Shown here: positions 43,218-52,638 of the stretch, in pieces
Numbering within the stretch: the stretch's first letter is position 1
Layout of the letters: each line of letters starts with the position of its first letter
NCBI RefSeq assembly: GCF_030010375.1
Contig: NZ_JASCRY010000001.1
Location: forward strand, 1,550,001 to 1,614,000
DNA from: Flavobacterium yafengii
GTDB lineage: Bacteria; Bacteroidota; Bacteroidia; Flavobacteriales; Flavobacteriaceae
Length of the DNA: 64,000 nt
Reading direction: 5' to 3'
Made by a program: the position numbers and the translations under genes
The notes under the pieces: generated by a model
The model's database searches: none
Told to the model about the DNA's origin: nothing
The model's input: the letters and a program-made list of their open reading frames with translations, nothing else

Positions 43218-43267
43218 AAACAACCTTCCTTTTTATATCCGAAAGATACAGAAAAGGAAGGTTGTTT
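43218..43267 (-). terminator. Hairpin after cysM
   Basis: A perfect 16-bp stem (43218-43233 with 43252-43267) with an 18-nt loop that can itself pair (TATC/GATA). The T-run on the minus strand is broken, so termination may be imperfect. Confidence 0.7.
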
Positions 43268-43285
43268 TTATAACGTCTAATTAAT

Positions 43286-44173
43286 TTAATCAAACAAATC
43301 AGAAGACAAATAGCGATCGCCACGGTCGCAGATAATAGCTACGATTACTCCTGATTCTAATTCTTCAGCTATTTTTATTGCAGCTGCAACTGAACCGCCA
43401 CTGCTCATTCCTGCAAAAACACCTTCTTCAAGCGCTAAGCGTTTTGTCATGGCTCGGGCTTCTTTTTCAGATACTTCAATGATTGTATCTACTTTTTTGG
43501 AATCAAAAATTTTAGGTAAATATTCTTCAGGCCATTTTCTGATTCCCGGAATTTGAGATCCATCGCTGGGTTGAGCGCCTACAATTTGTATCGTAGGATT
43601 CATTTCTTTTAAATATGTTGAAGTGCCTATAATTGTTCCTGTTGTTCCCATAGCAGAAACAAAATGGGTTACGGTTCCTTCTGTATCATTCCATATTTCT
43701 GGGCCTGTGGTTTTATAATGTGCTTTCCAGTTGTCATCATTTGCAAACTGATTGAGCATGATGTAACCGCCTTCGGCTACTTTTTTATCAGCATAATCTC
43801 TGGAACCTATTATTCCGGTATCTGCAGGTGTCAAAATTACGGTTGCGCCATAAGCCCGCATGGTTTGAGTACGTTCTTTAGTGGAATCTTCTGGAAGAAC
43901 CAGTTCGATTTCGATATTGAATAATTGGGCAATCATGGCCAAAGCAATTCCGGTATTTCCACTTGTTGCCTCAATAAGTTTATCCCCTTTTTTGATTTCT
44001 CCTCTTTCCAGTGCAGAAGCAATCATATTGTAGGCTGCCCTATCTTTTACACTACCACCGGGATTGTTTCCTTCGAGTTTCAGTAAAAGTTTTACGTTTT
44101 TATTTTTTATCAAATTAGTAGTTTCTACTAAAGGCGTGTTTCCAATAAGGTCTAATATTTTTTGTGATTTCAT
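43286..44173 (-). CDS. cysM: Cysteine synthase B
   Basis: A 295-residue PLP enzyme that makes cysteine from O-acetylserine and sulfide or thiosulfate. I used the ATG at 44173 (MKSQKILDLIGNTPLVET), the normal family start, instead of 44206. The PLP lysine is in GNNPGGSVKDRAAYNM, the phosphate loop in EATSGNTGIALA and GTTGTIIGTSTYL, and the C-terminal GVFAGMSSGGSVAAA follows. The sequence favours the CysM over the CysK branch because of the shorter length and the KWPEEYLPKIFD-type segment. Confidence 0.9.
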   Translation of the reverse strand: MKSQKILDLIGNTPLVETTNLIKNKNVKLLLKLEGNNPGGSVKDRAAYNMIASALERGEIKKGDKLIEATSGNTGIALAMIAQLFNIEIELVLPEDSTKERTQTMRAYGATVILTPADTGIIGSRDYADKKVAEGGYIMLNQFANDDNWKAHYKTTGPEIWNDTEGTVTHFVSAMGTTGTIIGTSTYLKEMNPTIQIVGAQPSDGSQIPGIRKWPEEYLPKIFDSKKVDTIIEVSEKEARAMTKRLALEEGVFAGMSSGGSVAAAIKIAEELESGVIVAIICDRGDRYLSSDLFD

Positions 44174-44574
44174 GCTATTTTGTGTCTTGTGTTTTAATTG
44201 TAGCAATCTGATTACAGAATTGATTACAATACGTATTCGTTTTTGAACAATGTTTTTTAAGGAGAGTATTTTAAAAACAGCTACAACAATAGCAGAAAGG
44301 AATATTTTTGTAGTTCAGTGACATTTTTATGGGTTTTAAAACGAATTGCAAAGATATTGAACTATTTCGAATTATTTCTTTCTTAAACATAAAGCTATCT
44401 TGTTTATTTAGACACTTTTGTTAAATAAATTGATGTAAAATGTCGTGGGTAGTGCTGTTTTAAACTTTTAAGATAAAAAAGCTGTTGTGTATCTGTTTTA
44501 TTTTCAATGTATAGGAGCTGAATTATTAGTTTTGATGAAAGTGTTTTTTTAAATTAGCCAATAAATAACAATCC
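44174..44574. other. 401-bp intergenic region
   Basis: This AT-rich region between divergent cysM and the DUF1003 gene holds no gene that I can support. It has two -7-like boxes: TATCTTTG on the minus strand (44349-44356), facing cysM, and TATTTTTG on the plus strand (44303-44310), both without a good -33 box. Confidence 0.5.
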
Positions 44575-45273
44575 ATGAAATCCAAGACTACTTTTATAAG
44601 CGATATTTCCCAAAAAGAATTTCCAATAGCGGATAAAATTGCTGCCAAAACCATACGAAACCCAATATTGGCGCTTATTCAAAATGATTACCCTGATTTT
44701 GATGAGGACAAATTCTTATCAATTGGCGAATTGAATATGTATCGCGAGAAATACATTTCTAATTATTTATTGGTAGAAATAGGGGAGTTGTCAAATCTGG
44801 AAAATAGAGTTATCGGTTCCTTGAACGAAGATAAATCATTAGTGAGTACTGTTGAGGATGAAATTGGTATTCGTACAATTGGGCAAAAAGTGGCGGATAA
44901 AGTGGCGGCTTTTGGCGGAAGTTGGAAATTTATAATCCTTTTTGGAGTATTTATTCTTTTTTGGATTCTGATTAATATTTACATTTTCTTGAATAAAGGA
45001 TTTGATCCGTATCCGTTTATTTTGCTGAATTTAATTTTGTCTTGTCTTGCCGCACTTCAGGCTCCAGTAATTATGATGAGTCAAAATCGTCAGGAAGAGA
45101 AAGACAGGGAAAGAGCTAAAAAAGATTATATGATTAATCTAAAATCAGAACTTGAAATTAGAATGCTTCATGAAAAACTGGATCATTTGATTATGCATCA
45201 ACAAGAAGAATTAATAGAAATTCAAAAAGTCCAAATCGAAATGATGAATGATATTTTGACTCGAATCAAATAA
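44575..45273 (+). CDS. DUF1003 family membrane protein
   Basis: A 232-residue protein whose central DUF1003 domain has two membrane helices (about 117-141 and 150-170) joined by FLNKGFDPYPFILLNLILS, followed by MSQNRQEEKDRERAKKDYMINLKSE-type residues and a coiled-coil tail. The N-terminal about 100 residues are acidic and polar and probably cytosolic. The family is common but has no agreed function. Confidence 0.85.
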   Translation: MKSKTTFISDISQKEFPIADKIAAKTIRNPILALIQNDYPDFDEDKFLSIGELNMYREKYISNYLLVEIGELSNLENRVIGSLNEDKSLVSTVEDEIGIRTIGQKVADKVAAFGGSWKFIILFGVFILFWILINIYIFLNKGFDPYPFILLNLILSCLAALQAPVIMMSQNRQEEKDRERAKKDYMINLKSELEIRMLHEKLDHLIMHQQEELIEIQKVQIEMMNDILTRIK

Positions 45274-45309
45274 TTTTTTTTGTTCTAAAAAGTCAAAAAA
45301 AGTAACTTC

Positions 45310-45588
45310 TTAGTAGTGTTTAAAATAATAACCCACAATCATAAAAACACCATTTAGGATTGCCGAACCAATAATGAGTTTTTTGTAATTCCTGTTTTTG
45401 TCGATAAAATTAAAACCTAGAATTCCCAGAAATATCAAGGTTGTAAAAATGGCCGGATACATCTTAAAAGCACCTCCAAAATCTCCTTGCAAAAGTAACA
45501 AAAATCCCCTCTGAAAACCACAGCCCAAACACTCGATTCCAAAAAGTGTTTTGCTTAAACAAGGCAACATAAATTTTTCTAAATCCAA
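45310..45588 (-). CDS. DUF2752 family membrane protein
   Basis: A 92-residue protein with the family segment CLSKTLFGIECLGCGFQRGFLLLLQGDFGGAF and two further membrane segments. The CxxC-like and GCG residues are the DUF2752 signature. Function unknown. It is convergent with DUF1003, with no clear terminator hairpin in the gap. Confidence 0.85.
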   Translation of the reverse strand: MDLEKFMLPCLSKTLFGIECLGCGFQRGFLLLLQGDFGGAFKMYPAIFTTLIFLGILGFNFIDKNRNYKKLIIGSAILNGVFMIVGYYFKHY

Positions 45589-45690
45589 TGGTTTTTCTTT
45601 TTTACAATTTTACAAAAAAATAAGAAACGGTTGCGATAATAATTGATGCAATTTTAAATTCATTACTTTTGAAAACTGATATTTAAAAAG

Positions 45691-45873
45691 ATGAGAAAGT
45701 TTATTATTCCAATAATGGTTGTGGCGATAACTGTTGCTTTATATGAGCAGGTAAGTGCAGAAAAAAATGTGTATATAATGGTAATTGCAATTGTAGTTTT
45801 CATGATGGGAATGATGCAATTGAGTGCCAAAACGCCAAGTAAAAATCAAGATAAAGAAGACGGAAATGTTTAA
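45691..45873 (+). CDS. Small membrane protein preceding the Smr gene
   Basis: A 60-residue protein with two hydrophobic segments (about 4-18 and 26-44) and a short polar tail ending in NQDKEDGNV. Its last eight bases overlap the ATG of the Smr-domain gene (AATGTTTAA), so translation is coupled. Unknown function. Confidence 0.65.
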   Translation: MRKFIIPIMVVAITVALYEQVSAEKNVYIMVIAIVVFMMGMMQLSAKTPSKNQDKEDGNV

Positions 45874-46417
45874 CAAAGGAGATAAGGTTTCAGTACTTGA
45901 CGAAGCTATCAATGGAGTCGTGTTGTCAGTCAAAGAGAAGCAGGTTACGGTAGAAACAGAAGACGGATTTACGATGACATTTTTTGTCAATGAGTTAATT
46001 AAAATAAACGATTCCAGTAACTTACTAGATTCTATTAGAAGAATTAATATAAGTGAGGTTTCAAAAGAAAAAGAGATCCCGAAAGCGCGAAGTTTTGTTA
46101 AGGAAAAGAAATCAAAGCACGAAATTCCGGCTCCGGAGTTTGATTTACACATCGAAAAACTGGTGCCAAATAAACGCGGAATGTCGAATTATGACATACT
46201 AACTTTGCAGACTGATACGGCAAAACGTCATATAGAATTTGCTATTCGGAATCGCATTCCAAAGATTGTTTTTATCCACGGCGTGGGTGAAGGAATTCTA
46301 AAAGCAGAGTTGGATTTTTTATTAGGGCGTTATGATAACATCGCTTTTCAAGAAGGGAATTATCAAAAATATGGTCAAGGGGCAACAGAAGTTTTTATTA
46401 AACAAAGTGCCATGTAA
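45866..46417 (+). CDS. Smr-domain protein (MutS2-like C-terminal nuclease)
   Basis: A 183-residue protein. The ATG at 45866 (MFNKGDKVSVLDEAINGVV) begins a KOW-like beta-barrel; the longer frame from 45824 has no support. The C-terminal Smr domain (about 95-183) shows FDLHIEKL, YDILTLQTDTAKRHIEFAIRN, VFIHGVGEGILKAEL and GQGATEVFIK. Smr domains nick DNA or cut RNA; the short form, without MutS2 ATPase, is common in Bacteroidota. Confidence 0.88.
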   Translation: MFNKGDKVSVLDEAINGVVLSVKEKQVTVETEDGFTMTFFVNELIKINDSSNLLDSIRRINISEVSKEKEIPKARSFVKEKKSKHEIPAPEFDLHIEKLVPNKRGMSNYDILTLQTDTAKRHIEFAIRNRIPKIVFIHGVGEGILKAELDFLLGRYDNIAFQEGNYQKYGQGATEVFIKQSAM

Positions 46418-46445
46418 ACTTTATTTTGGTTTTTAAAAGCACAAA

Positions 46446-46508
46446 AAAAAAGGTCCGATTTTTAAGCAGTTTTCATTAGAAAATTCACTTAAAAATCGGA
46501 TCTTTTTT
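46446..46508. terminator. Long bidirectional hairpin
   Basis: Arms 46446-46466 and 46488-46508 (21 bp, one G-U pair) with further pairing inside the loop and A/T runs outside, between the convergent Smr and lipoprotein genes. Confidence 0.85.
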
Positions 46509-46558
46509 GGGATTAAAAACGGTTGTTTTTTGTCTCTAATTTTGCTTCTTATTTGGGG

Positions 46559-47503
46559 TTAATTTGTAGTCAATAATTCACCATAGATGTAATTATCACC
46601 CAAAATAAAATCACTGTTTCCTTTCTTCATTTTTGCTTTTTTAAGGACAACGGTGTGTTTAAAACCAGTTCCCAAAGTAGTAGTTGTTACTTCCACAATG
46701 CCACTTTCGTTTGCCACTCCAGCCACTGCAATCCATTCTTCGCTTACTGCGGGAGTTGCCGGAAAAGTTGTGTTACAAAAATAAGCGCCAGTTAGTAAAC
46801 CGGAGAATAAACGATACGTAAGTTTGTTTTTTGTGTCGCTTATTAATCCGGTTCTTGGGGTATTTAGCGGTGTAGCTTGATTAACAATTAAAGCGGGATC
46901 AATGTCTAAAATAAGTGCTTCACTACTATTGTAATCATACAATTGTTTAGAAGAACTGCATTGTTCAAGTGTCTTATTGAATGCAAAAGGTAAAGGAGTG
47001 GCGCTAATTACATAGTCGCCAAAAGGGAATGTTTCGTAAACTTGAGTCCCGTTACTTTTTACAAATGTGATATTTTTGAATGTGATATTATGATTGTAAC
47101 CTGTAATTTTAGTACTGTTATCGGTAGTATTAGTTGTTTTGATAGCAGTAGTATTTATAACTATTTTTCCGCCTGAAGTAGTCCATTGATCCATAACAAT
47201 TGGCGTTGCTGGAGGAATGGTTTCGCAAATGGTCGAAGAAGTTACCGCGCCGTTGTAAAAGCGATATAGTACACGATTTGAAGTATTAATGTCTAATTCC
47301 TGCGATATAGTTTCAGTTGGGAAAGTAAAACCCAAAACCTCAAGAATAAGGGCTTCGCTATCTTTTAGTTTGTAGATGATGTCATTTGTAGTGCAATTTT
47401 GTGCGGCAACATCTTCAAAACTAATGTCTTCTTGAATTAAATCACCATCATCACAACCGTTTAATAGTAATGCAAAAATCAGTAAGCTAACAACTCTTTT
47501 CAT
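46559..47503 (-). CDS. Lipoprotein with two homologous repeats
   Basis: A 314-residue lipoprotein. The ATG at 47503 gives signal MKRVVSLLIFALLLNGC (Cys17). The mature part holds two related copies of a roughly 120-residue domain: C37 to about 165 and C182 to about 303. Shared marks are an early Cys, SEALIL, a YRFYNG/YRLFSG motif, a Cys before PPATP/FPATP, a V/T-rich strand, and FGDYVI/LGDNYI near the end. Function unknown; likely surface or periplasmic. A -7-like box lies upstream. Confidence 0.75.
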   Translation of the reverse strand: MKRVVSLLIFALLLNGCDDGDLIQEDISFEDVAAQNCTTNDIIYKLKDSEALILEVLGFTFPTETISQELDINTSNRVLYRFYNGAVTSSTICETIPPATPIVMDQWTTSGGKIVINTTAIKTTNTTDNSTKITGYNHNITFKNITFVKSNGTQVYETFPFGDYVISATPLPFAFNKTLEQCSSSKQLYDYNSSEALILDIDPALIVNQATPLNTPRTGLISDTKNKLTYRLFSGLLTGAYFCNTTFPATPAVSEEWIAVAGVANESGIVEVTTTTLGTGFKHTVVLKKAKMKKGNSDFILGDNYIYGELLTTN

Positions 47504-47520
47504 TTTTATAATATTTGTAA

Positions 47521-47548
47521 CAAAAATAGAATTTTTAATTTGTTCCAA
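47521..47548 (-). promoter_or_regulatory. Candidate promoter for the duplicated lipoprotein
   Basis: Minus-strand TATTTTTG (47521-47528) with TTG 17 bases upstream (47546-47548), about 18 bases from the ATG. Confidence 0.4.
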
Positions 47549-47681
47549 TTGCATTCCCCTTTAAAAATAGATTATTTAACAGGATATTGGGTTTTTGAAT
47601 GTCAAATAGTGTGATGAATATAATAGCGTGTGCTTTATTGTATTGCCACGATCGGATGAATTTAAAGCGAATAGAAATCAT

Positions 47682-47689
47682 TATCTTTG
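47682..47689 (+). promoter_or_regulatory. Candidate -7 box (TATCTTTG) for rarD
   Basis: Matches TAnnTTTG, 19 bases before the rarD ATG at 47709; no clear -33 box. Confidence 0.4.
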
Positions 47690-47708
47690 CGCAAATTTTA
47701 TACTAAAA

Positions 47709-48629
47709 ATGAGGACTAATAAATATTATTTAGCTGCTTTCTCAGCATTTTTTCTCTGGGGTTTTTTCAGTTTAGCATTAAAGCCAATACATGCTTATCC
47801 ATCATTGGATATTTTGTTCTATCGCGTTTTTTTTAGTGTAATTACGATGGTATTAATTAATGTTTTTTTTCGACGAAATGTAATACGACAAAATTGGAAT
47901 CATTTCAAAAGTATGCCTCTAAAACAACAGAAAAGTACTGTTGCATTGACACTTGGCGGCGGTGTATTTCTATCTTCAAACTGGTTTGTTTATATTTATG
48001 TAATGAATCACGTCAGCGTGAATGCGGCTTCTTTGGCGTACTTAATTTGCCCGATTCTCACTACCGTTTTTGCCTTTTTTATGCTGAAGGAAGAACTAAC
48101 TAAATGGCAATGGATTGCAGTTGGGATAAGTGTTTTTAGTTGTGTTTTATTATCATTCAATCATTTTAAGGATATTTTTTACAGCCTTATTACGGCAGCA
48201 ACGTATGCTTTATATTTAGTGAGTCAACGAAAAAATAGTGATTTGGATAAATTCTTGAGTTTAACCATTCAATTGGTTTTTACGGCATTAATTCTGTTGC
48301 CTTTTTACCCCACATACAGCGGGCCAATTCCTACGGAGCCTTTATTTTATACTTGTTTGCTAATGATTGTAGTTTTTTTTACAATTATTCCGTTGTTTTT
48401 AAACCTATATGCACTCAAGGGAATCAATTCCTCTGCGGTGGGAATTATGATTTATATCAATCCCATTATTAATTTTTTAATGGCAATTTTTTATTATCAC
48501 GAACAAGTGAGTACACTCCAGCTATTTTCCTATTTCCTGATTATGATTTCGATAGTTGTTTTTAATGAAAGAATACTCTTTTCTAGAAAATCGAAAAACA
48601 TTCCAACAGAAATAGACGGTGTAAAATAA
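47709..48629 (+). CDS. rarD: EamA family transporter RarD
   Basis: A 306-residue drug/metabolite transporter with ten predicted membrane segments. The ATG at 47709 (MRTNKYYLAAFSAFFLWGFF) gives the usual RarD length; 47628 would add 27 residues. Typical parts are FFSLALKPIHAYPSLDILFYRVFFS and NWFVYIYVMNHVSVNAASLAYLICPI. RarD is named for chloramphenicol sensitivity in E. coli, but the natural substrate is unknown. First gene of a likely rarD-desulfurase-FUSC operon. Confidence 0.9.
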   Translation: MRTNKYYLAAFSAFFLWGFFSLALKPIHAYPSLDILFYRVFFSVITMVLINVFFRRNVIRQNWNHFKSMPLKQQKSTVALTLGGGVFLSSNWFVYIYVMNHVSVNAASLAYLICPILTTVFAFFMLKEELTKWQWIAVGISVFSCVLLSFNHFKDIFYSLITAATYALYLVSQRKNSDLDKFLSLTIQLVFTALILLPFYPTYSGPIPTEPLFYTCLLMIVVFFTIIPLFLNLYALKGINSSAVGIMIYINPIINFLMAIFYYHEQVSTLQLFSYFLIMISIVVFNERILFSRKSKNIPTEIDGVK

Positions 48630-48647
48630 TTTTATAATTTTCCAAAA

Positions 48648-49772
48648 ATGAAAAAAGTATATCTCGATAATGCTTCTACAACTGCTATTCGTGCCGAAGT
48701 GATCCAGGAAATGACCAAAGTAATGACCGAAGAGTATGGAAATCCTTCCTCAACGCATAGTTTGGGTCGTGCCGCCAAAAGCATATTGGAACTTTCCAGA
48801 AAATCGATAGCTAAGAATCTAAATGCGACTGCACAGGAAATTATTTTCACATCCTGTGGTACCGAAGCCAACAACTGGATTCTTCGTTCTGCGGTTAAAG
48901 ATTTACAGGTAAAACGAATTATTACCAGTAAAATAGAGCATCATGCGGTTTTATATACGGCTTTAGTATTAGAAAAAGAATACGATATTCAAATTGATTA
49001 TGTGGATGTGAAACCAAATGGAGAAATTGATATTACTCATTTAGTGGAGTTGCTTTCGCAGGAAAAGAAAACATTGGTCAGCCTGATGCACGTGAATAAT
49101 GAAACTGGGAACGTTTTAGATTTGGAACGAATAGGCCGCATTTGCCAAGAACACAATACTTTATTTCATTCGGATACGGTTCAATCCATTGGAAAAACAA
49201 CGATTGATTTACAAACCATTCCTGTTGATTTTATTGTGGCAAGTGCGCATAAATTTCATGGACCAAAAGGTGTTGGTTTTGCTTTTATTCGAAAAAACTC
49301 CGGGTTACAACCCTTGTTTTTTGGTGGCGAACAAGAAAAAGGATTGCGTGCCGGAACCGAAGCATTGCACCAAATTGCCGGTATGGCAAAAGCCTTGGAA
49401 ATTTCCTACACCAACTTAGAAACAGAACAAAAGTATATTGCTGAGTTGAAAAGCTATTTGATTACTCAACTCAAAATTGAATTTCCGGAATTTAAGATTA
49501 ACGGAAATCCCGATGGTTTCTATACAGTTTTGAATGTTCTATTGCCTTTTGCAGCAGCAAAAACAGCGATGATATTATTTCATTTAGATATGAAAGGAAT
49601 AGCAGTTTCCCGAGGAAGTGCTTGTCAGTCCGGAAGTATAAAGCCTTCACATGTTTTAGCCGAAATGCTTTCTGCAGAAGATTTGAAAAAACCGAGTTTG
49701 AGGATATCTTTCAGTCATTTCAATACAAAAGAGGATATTGATTTACTTATTGATGCCTTAAAAAGCATTTAA
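48648..49772 (+). CDS. Cysteine desulfurase
   Basis: A 374-residue PLP-dependent NifS/IscS-type enzyme that takes sulfur from cysteine for iron-sulfur clusters or tRNA thiolation. It starts with VYLDNASTTAIRAEV, and has GNPSSTHSLGRAAK, the His in SKIEHHAVL, HVNNETGN, the PLP lysine in VASAHKFHGPKGVGF, and the persulfide Cys in SRGSACQSGSIKPSHVL. The role in flavobacteria (IscS, SufS or tRNA) cannot be fixed from context; no scaffold gene is beside it. Confidence 0.93.
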   Translation: MKKVYLDNASTTAIRAEVIQEMTKVMTEEYGNPSSTHSLGRAAKSILELSRKSIAKNLNATAQEIIFTSCGTEANNWILRSAVKDLQVKRIITSKIEHHAVLYTALVLEKEYDIQIDYVDVKPNGEIDITHLVELLSQEKKTLVSLMHVNNETGNVLDLERIGRICQEHNTLFHSDTVQSIGKTTIDLQTIPVDFIVASAHKFHGPKGVGFAFIRKNSGLQPLFFGGEQEKGLRAGTEALHQIAGMAKALEISYTNLETEQKYIAELKSYLITQLKIEFPEFKINGNPDGFYTVLNVLLPFAAAKTAMILFHLDMKGIAVSRGSACQSGSIKPSHVLAEMLSAEDLKKPSLRISFSHFNTKEDIDLLIDALKSI

Positions 49773-49785
49773 AAAAGAACTTAAA

Positions 49786-50868
49786 ATGGTGAATGATAAT
49801 TTAAAAATACTACTTGCTGGAGAAGTCAAAGCACTGTTCGAGTTAAAAAAAACAGAGCGACTTTGGCATATTCCAGTTTTAGCGTCATTATGCGTTGGAA
49901 TTCCGTTGTTAGTAGGTTATTATTTTAATCGACTGGATTATGGAATATTAGCTTGTATTGCAGGACTTGTTATTTTGTATATGCCTACAACCACAGTTGC
50001 GCGCCGAATGATTACACTATTGGCTTGTTCTTTTGGTTTTATGGTTTCGTTCTTTATAGGGGTTTGTTTTAGTTTTGACCCCATAATCTCCTCTGTGGTT
50101 TTGGGTTTGTTTACCATGAGTGTGCATTGGATTGTTAATTACTTTAGAATGAAGCCACCCGGAGGTTTCTTTTTTATCATGATTGCGTCCCTTGCCAGTT
50201 GTATGCCATTTAATTTAGAGACTATTCCCATTCGCGTAGGATTAATTGGGATGGGCGCTATGCTAGCTTGCACGCTTGCCTTACTTTATAGTTTATTTGT
50301 TGCTGAAAAACATTCTCCCAAAAAGGAGCTGATTGTTGTTGAAAACAATAATGAAACGACTCTTTTTGAATCCGTAATTGTGGGAGTTTTTATATTTTTA
50401 TCACTCATTACAGGACGCTTACTTGAATTAGAAAATCCGTATTGGCTTCCTATATCGTGCGCAGCTGTCATGCAGGGCGCGAGTTTGAAACATGTTTGGC
50501 AACGGAGTTTTCAACGTGTTTTGGGAACTTTTATAGGTCTTGGACTTACGTGGTTATTACTATTGTTCAAAATGACACCTTTAACGATCTGTATTTGCAT
50601 AATGGTACTACAATTTATAATAGAAATGCTAATAGTGAGGCATTATGGCTTGGCAGTTGTTTTTATTACACCATTGACTTTATTTTTGGCCGAAGCCGGT
50701 GGAGCCATGACCGTTGATGCGACGACTTTAATTTCTGTTCGGTTTCTGGATATTTTTCTGGGAAGTTGTATTGGCGCTGTTGCAGGATGGTTTTTGCATG
50801 ACGAACAATTGCGTCACAAAGCCGAAAATCAAATTCGAAAAGCCAAAACCCGTATTTCACGAAAGTAA
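49786..50868 (+). CDS. FUSC family membrane protein
   Basis: A 360-residue transporter-like protein. An N-terminal group of membrane helices (about 25-170) is followed by a second half with the fusaric-acid-resistance signature YWLPISCAAVMQGASLKHVWQRSFQRVLGTFIGL and further helices, then a basic tail. The family exports aromatic acids or acts as an inner membrane pump; the substrate is unknown. Thirteen bases after the desulfurase. Confidence 0.85.
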   Translation: MVNDNLKILLAGEVKALFELKKTERLWHIPVLASLCVGIPLLVGYYFNRLDYGILACIAGLVILYMPTTTVARRMITLLACSFGFMVSFFIGVCFSFDPIISSVVLGLFTMSVHWIVNYFRMKPPGGFFFIMIASLASCMPFNLETIPIRVGLIGMGAMLACTLALLYSLFVAEKHSPKKELIVVENNNETTLFESVIVGVFIFLSLITGRLLELENPYWLPISCAAVMQGASLKHVWQRSFQRVLGTFIGLGLTWLLLLFKMTPLTICICIMVLQFIIEMLIVRHYGLAVVFITPLTLFLAEAGGAMTVDATTLISVRFLDIFLGSCIGAVAGWFLHDEQLRHKAENQIRKAKTRISRK

Positions 50869-50893
50869 AATGAAGGATTATTTTAATAACGTT

Positions 50894-51871
50894 TTACTTT
50901 TTCTGTTCTTTATTTCTTGCTTTCTCCTGTTTTTTAAAATAACCCCGAAATAAAAAATTGTGTTTCAAGGCTTCCATATTTTCATTCAAACGCAAACTCG
51001 CTTCGTTAATATTTGTCATCGTAGAGTCTATTTTTCGTACTAATTCAGGATTATTCGATAAGTAGTTTATAGCTCCTTTTCCATCTTTAATATTTGCAAT
51101 TGTCGAATTGAGATTGGTTACTACTTTGTTTATTTCGGTGCTGGATTTATCTAAATTGCGAATTACTGCTTTCATATCATTGGCTACAGCCGTATCTTTC
51201 AAAAAGCCTATCACATTATCTTTATTTTCTAAGGAAGAAATGAGTCGGTTTAATTTTGTCACAGATTCTGAAGTTCCTTTTCCGGTACTTTTCAAGTAGC
51301 GCATGGTTTCTTTCAAGTTATTGGCTACAGTCGAATCTTTAATCAATAAGCCCACCGTTCCTTTGCCTTGATTTATTTCCTGTGTGATTTTAAGCAAATC
51401 AGCCGTAAGAAGCGCCGCATTTTTATTGGTCACGCCAAGGGTATTTAGTAAATCATCCGTACGAATGCGGCTTAAGGATTGAATCTCATCCCCAGGATTC
51501 ACCGCTGCTTCCATCCCTTTACCCGGGATAATATTTATAATCATATTACCTACCAAACCATCAGAACCTATGGTGGCAACAGCATTTTTTCGGATGTGAG
51601 GAAAAATAGTTTTATCAATGAGCATATCGACTTTGATGGTAGAGTCATTGATCATTTCTATTCCGCGTACAGTGCCTACATTTATTCCGGAATATCGTAC
51701 ATTGTTGCCTAATTGTAAGCCGCTTACGTTATTGAAAACCGCCTCAAGATGATTGGTTTTTCCAAACATTTTTTGCTTATCGCCAATGAAATACACTGCC
51801 AGTACAAATAGCGTTAATCCGATGATTACAAAAAGTCCAAGTCGCAGTTTTTGTGATGTCGTTTTTTCCAT
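50894..51871 (-). CDS. MCE domain lipid-transport protein (MlaD-like)
   Basis: A 325-residue protein with one N-terminal membrane helix (about 11-28), an MCE domain (about 37-115: LEAVFNNVSGLQLGNNVRYSGINVGTVRGIEM ... VGNMIINIIPGKG) and a long coiled-coil-rich tail with NLDKSSTEINKVVTNLNS. It is the periplasmic substrate-binding subunit of an Mla-like phospholipid transporter. The operon is mlaE-mlaF-mlaD in the order of transcription; the gaps are 6 and 8 bases. Confidence 0.9.
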   Translation of the reverse strand: MEKTTSQKLRLGLFVIIGLTLFVLAVYFIGDKQKMFGKTNHLEAVFNNVSGLQLGNNVRYSGINVGTVRGIEMINDSTIKVDMLIDKTIFPHIRKNAVATIGSDGLVGNMIINIIPGKGMEAAVNPGDEIQSLSRIRTDDLLNTLGVTNKNAALLTADLLKITQEINQGKGTVGLLIKDSTVANNLKETMRYLKSTGKGTSESVTKLNRLISSLENKDNVIGFLKDTAVANDMKAVIRNLDKSSTEINKVVTNLNSTIANIKDGKGAINYLSNNPELVRKIDSTMTNINEASLRLNENMEALKHNFLFRGYFKKQEKARNKEQKK

Positions 51872-51879
51872 GTCTATTC

Positions 51880-52632
51880 TTATTTAAAGAAAGCTTGTAC
51901 TTTAGGATCTGTTGAAAGTGATAATTCCTCAAAAGTTCCTTCGATGTAATTGATACCGTCAACTAATAAAATCATTCGGTTCGAAATCATTCTGGCACAG
52001 TCCACATCATGTGTAATGATAATCGCCGAAGTGTTGTATTTTTTCTGGATGGACATCATTAATAGCAAAATTTCCTTTGCAGTAATGGGGTCTAAACCAG
52101 TTGTTGGTTCATCATAAAGAATGATTTTTGGTTGTAGAATTAAAGTTCTGGCCAAAGCAATCCTTCGTTTCATTCCCCCCGAAAGTTCTTCGGGCATTAA
52201 ATTTATAGTATGGGCCAGGCCTACATTTTCCAGTGCTTCCATAACCAGTGGAGTAGTATCAGTTATTTTTCCAAATTTTTTTTTGTGACGCCGCAAAGGA
52301 AATTCTAAATTTTCTCTGACGGTCATTGAGTCATAGAGTGCGCTTCCCTGAAAAAGAAAACCCACTTCCGTCCGAAGGTCATCTAATTCTTCCCGGTTGA
52401 GTTCGCTAATATCTTTTCCCATTATTACAACAGTCCCACTGTCATGTTCTTCTAATCCAATGAGGCATTTTATCATAACAGATTTCCCAGAACCTGATTT
52501 TCCCATAATAACTAGATTCTCTCCTTCATTCAAAACCATATTAAAACCATCCAAAACATGATTGTCACCATAGCTTTTTTTTAAGTCTTTGATTTCTATT
52601 ATGGCTTTTTGATTTGGTGTAGATGTATTCAT
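51880..52632 (-). CDS. Mla-type ABC transporter ATP-binding protein
   Basis: A 250-residue ATPase: Walker A GKSGSGKSVMIK, signature ELSGGMKRR (the M at position five is usual in MlaF), Walker B IILYDEPTTGLDPITA and H-loop ITHDVD. It powers the MlaE permease for lipid transport between membranes. Second gene of the operon. Confidence 0.92.
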   Translation of the reverse strand: MNTSTPNQKAIIEIKDLKKSYGDNHVLDGFNMVLNEGENLVIMGKSGSGKSVMIKCLIGLEEHDSGTVVIMGKDISELNREELDDLRTEVGFLFQGSALYDSMTVRENLEFPLRRHKKKFGKITDTTPLVMEALENVGLAHTINLMPEELSGGMKRRIALARTLILQPKIILYDEPTTGLDPITAKEILLLMMSIQKKYNTSAIIITHDVDCARMISNRMILLVDGINYIEGTFEELSLSTDPKVQAFFK

Positions 52633-52638
52633 AATCAG

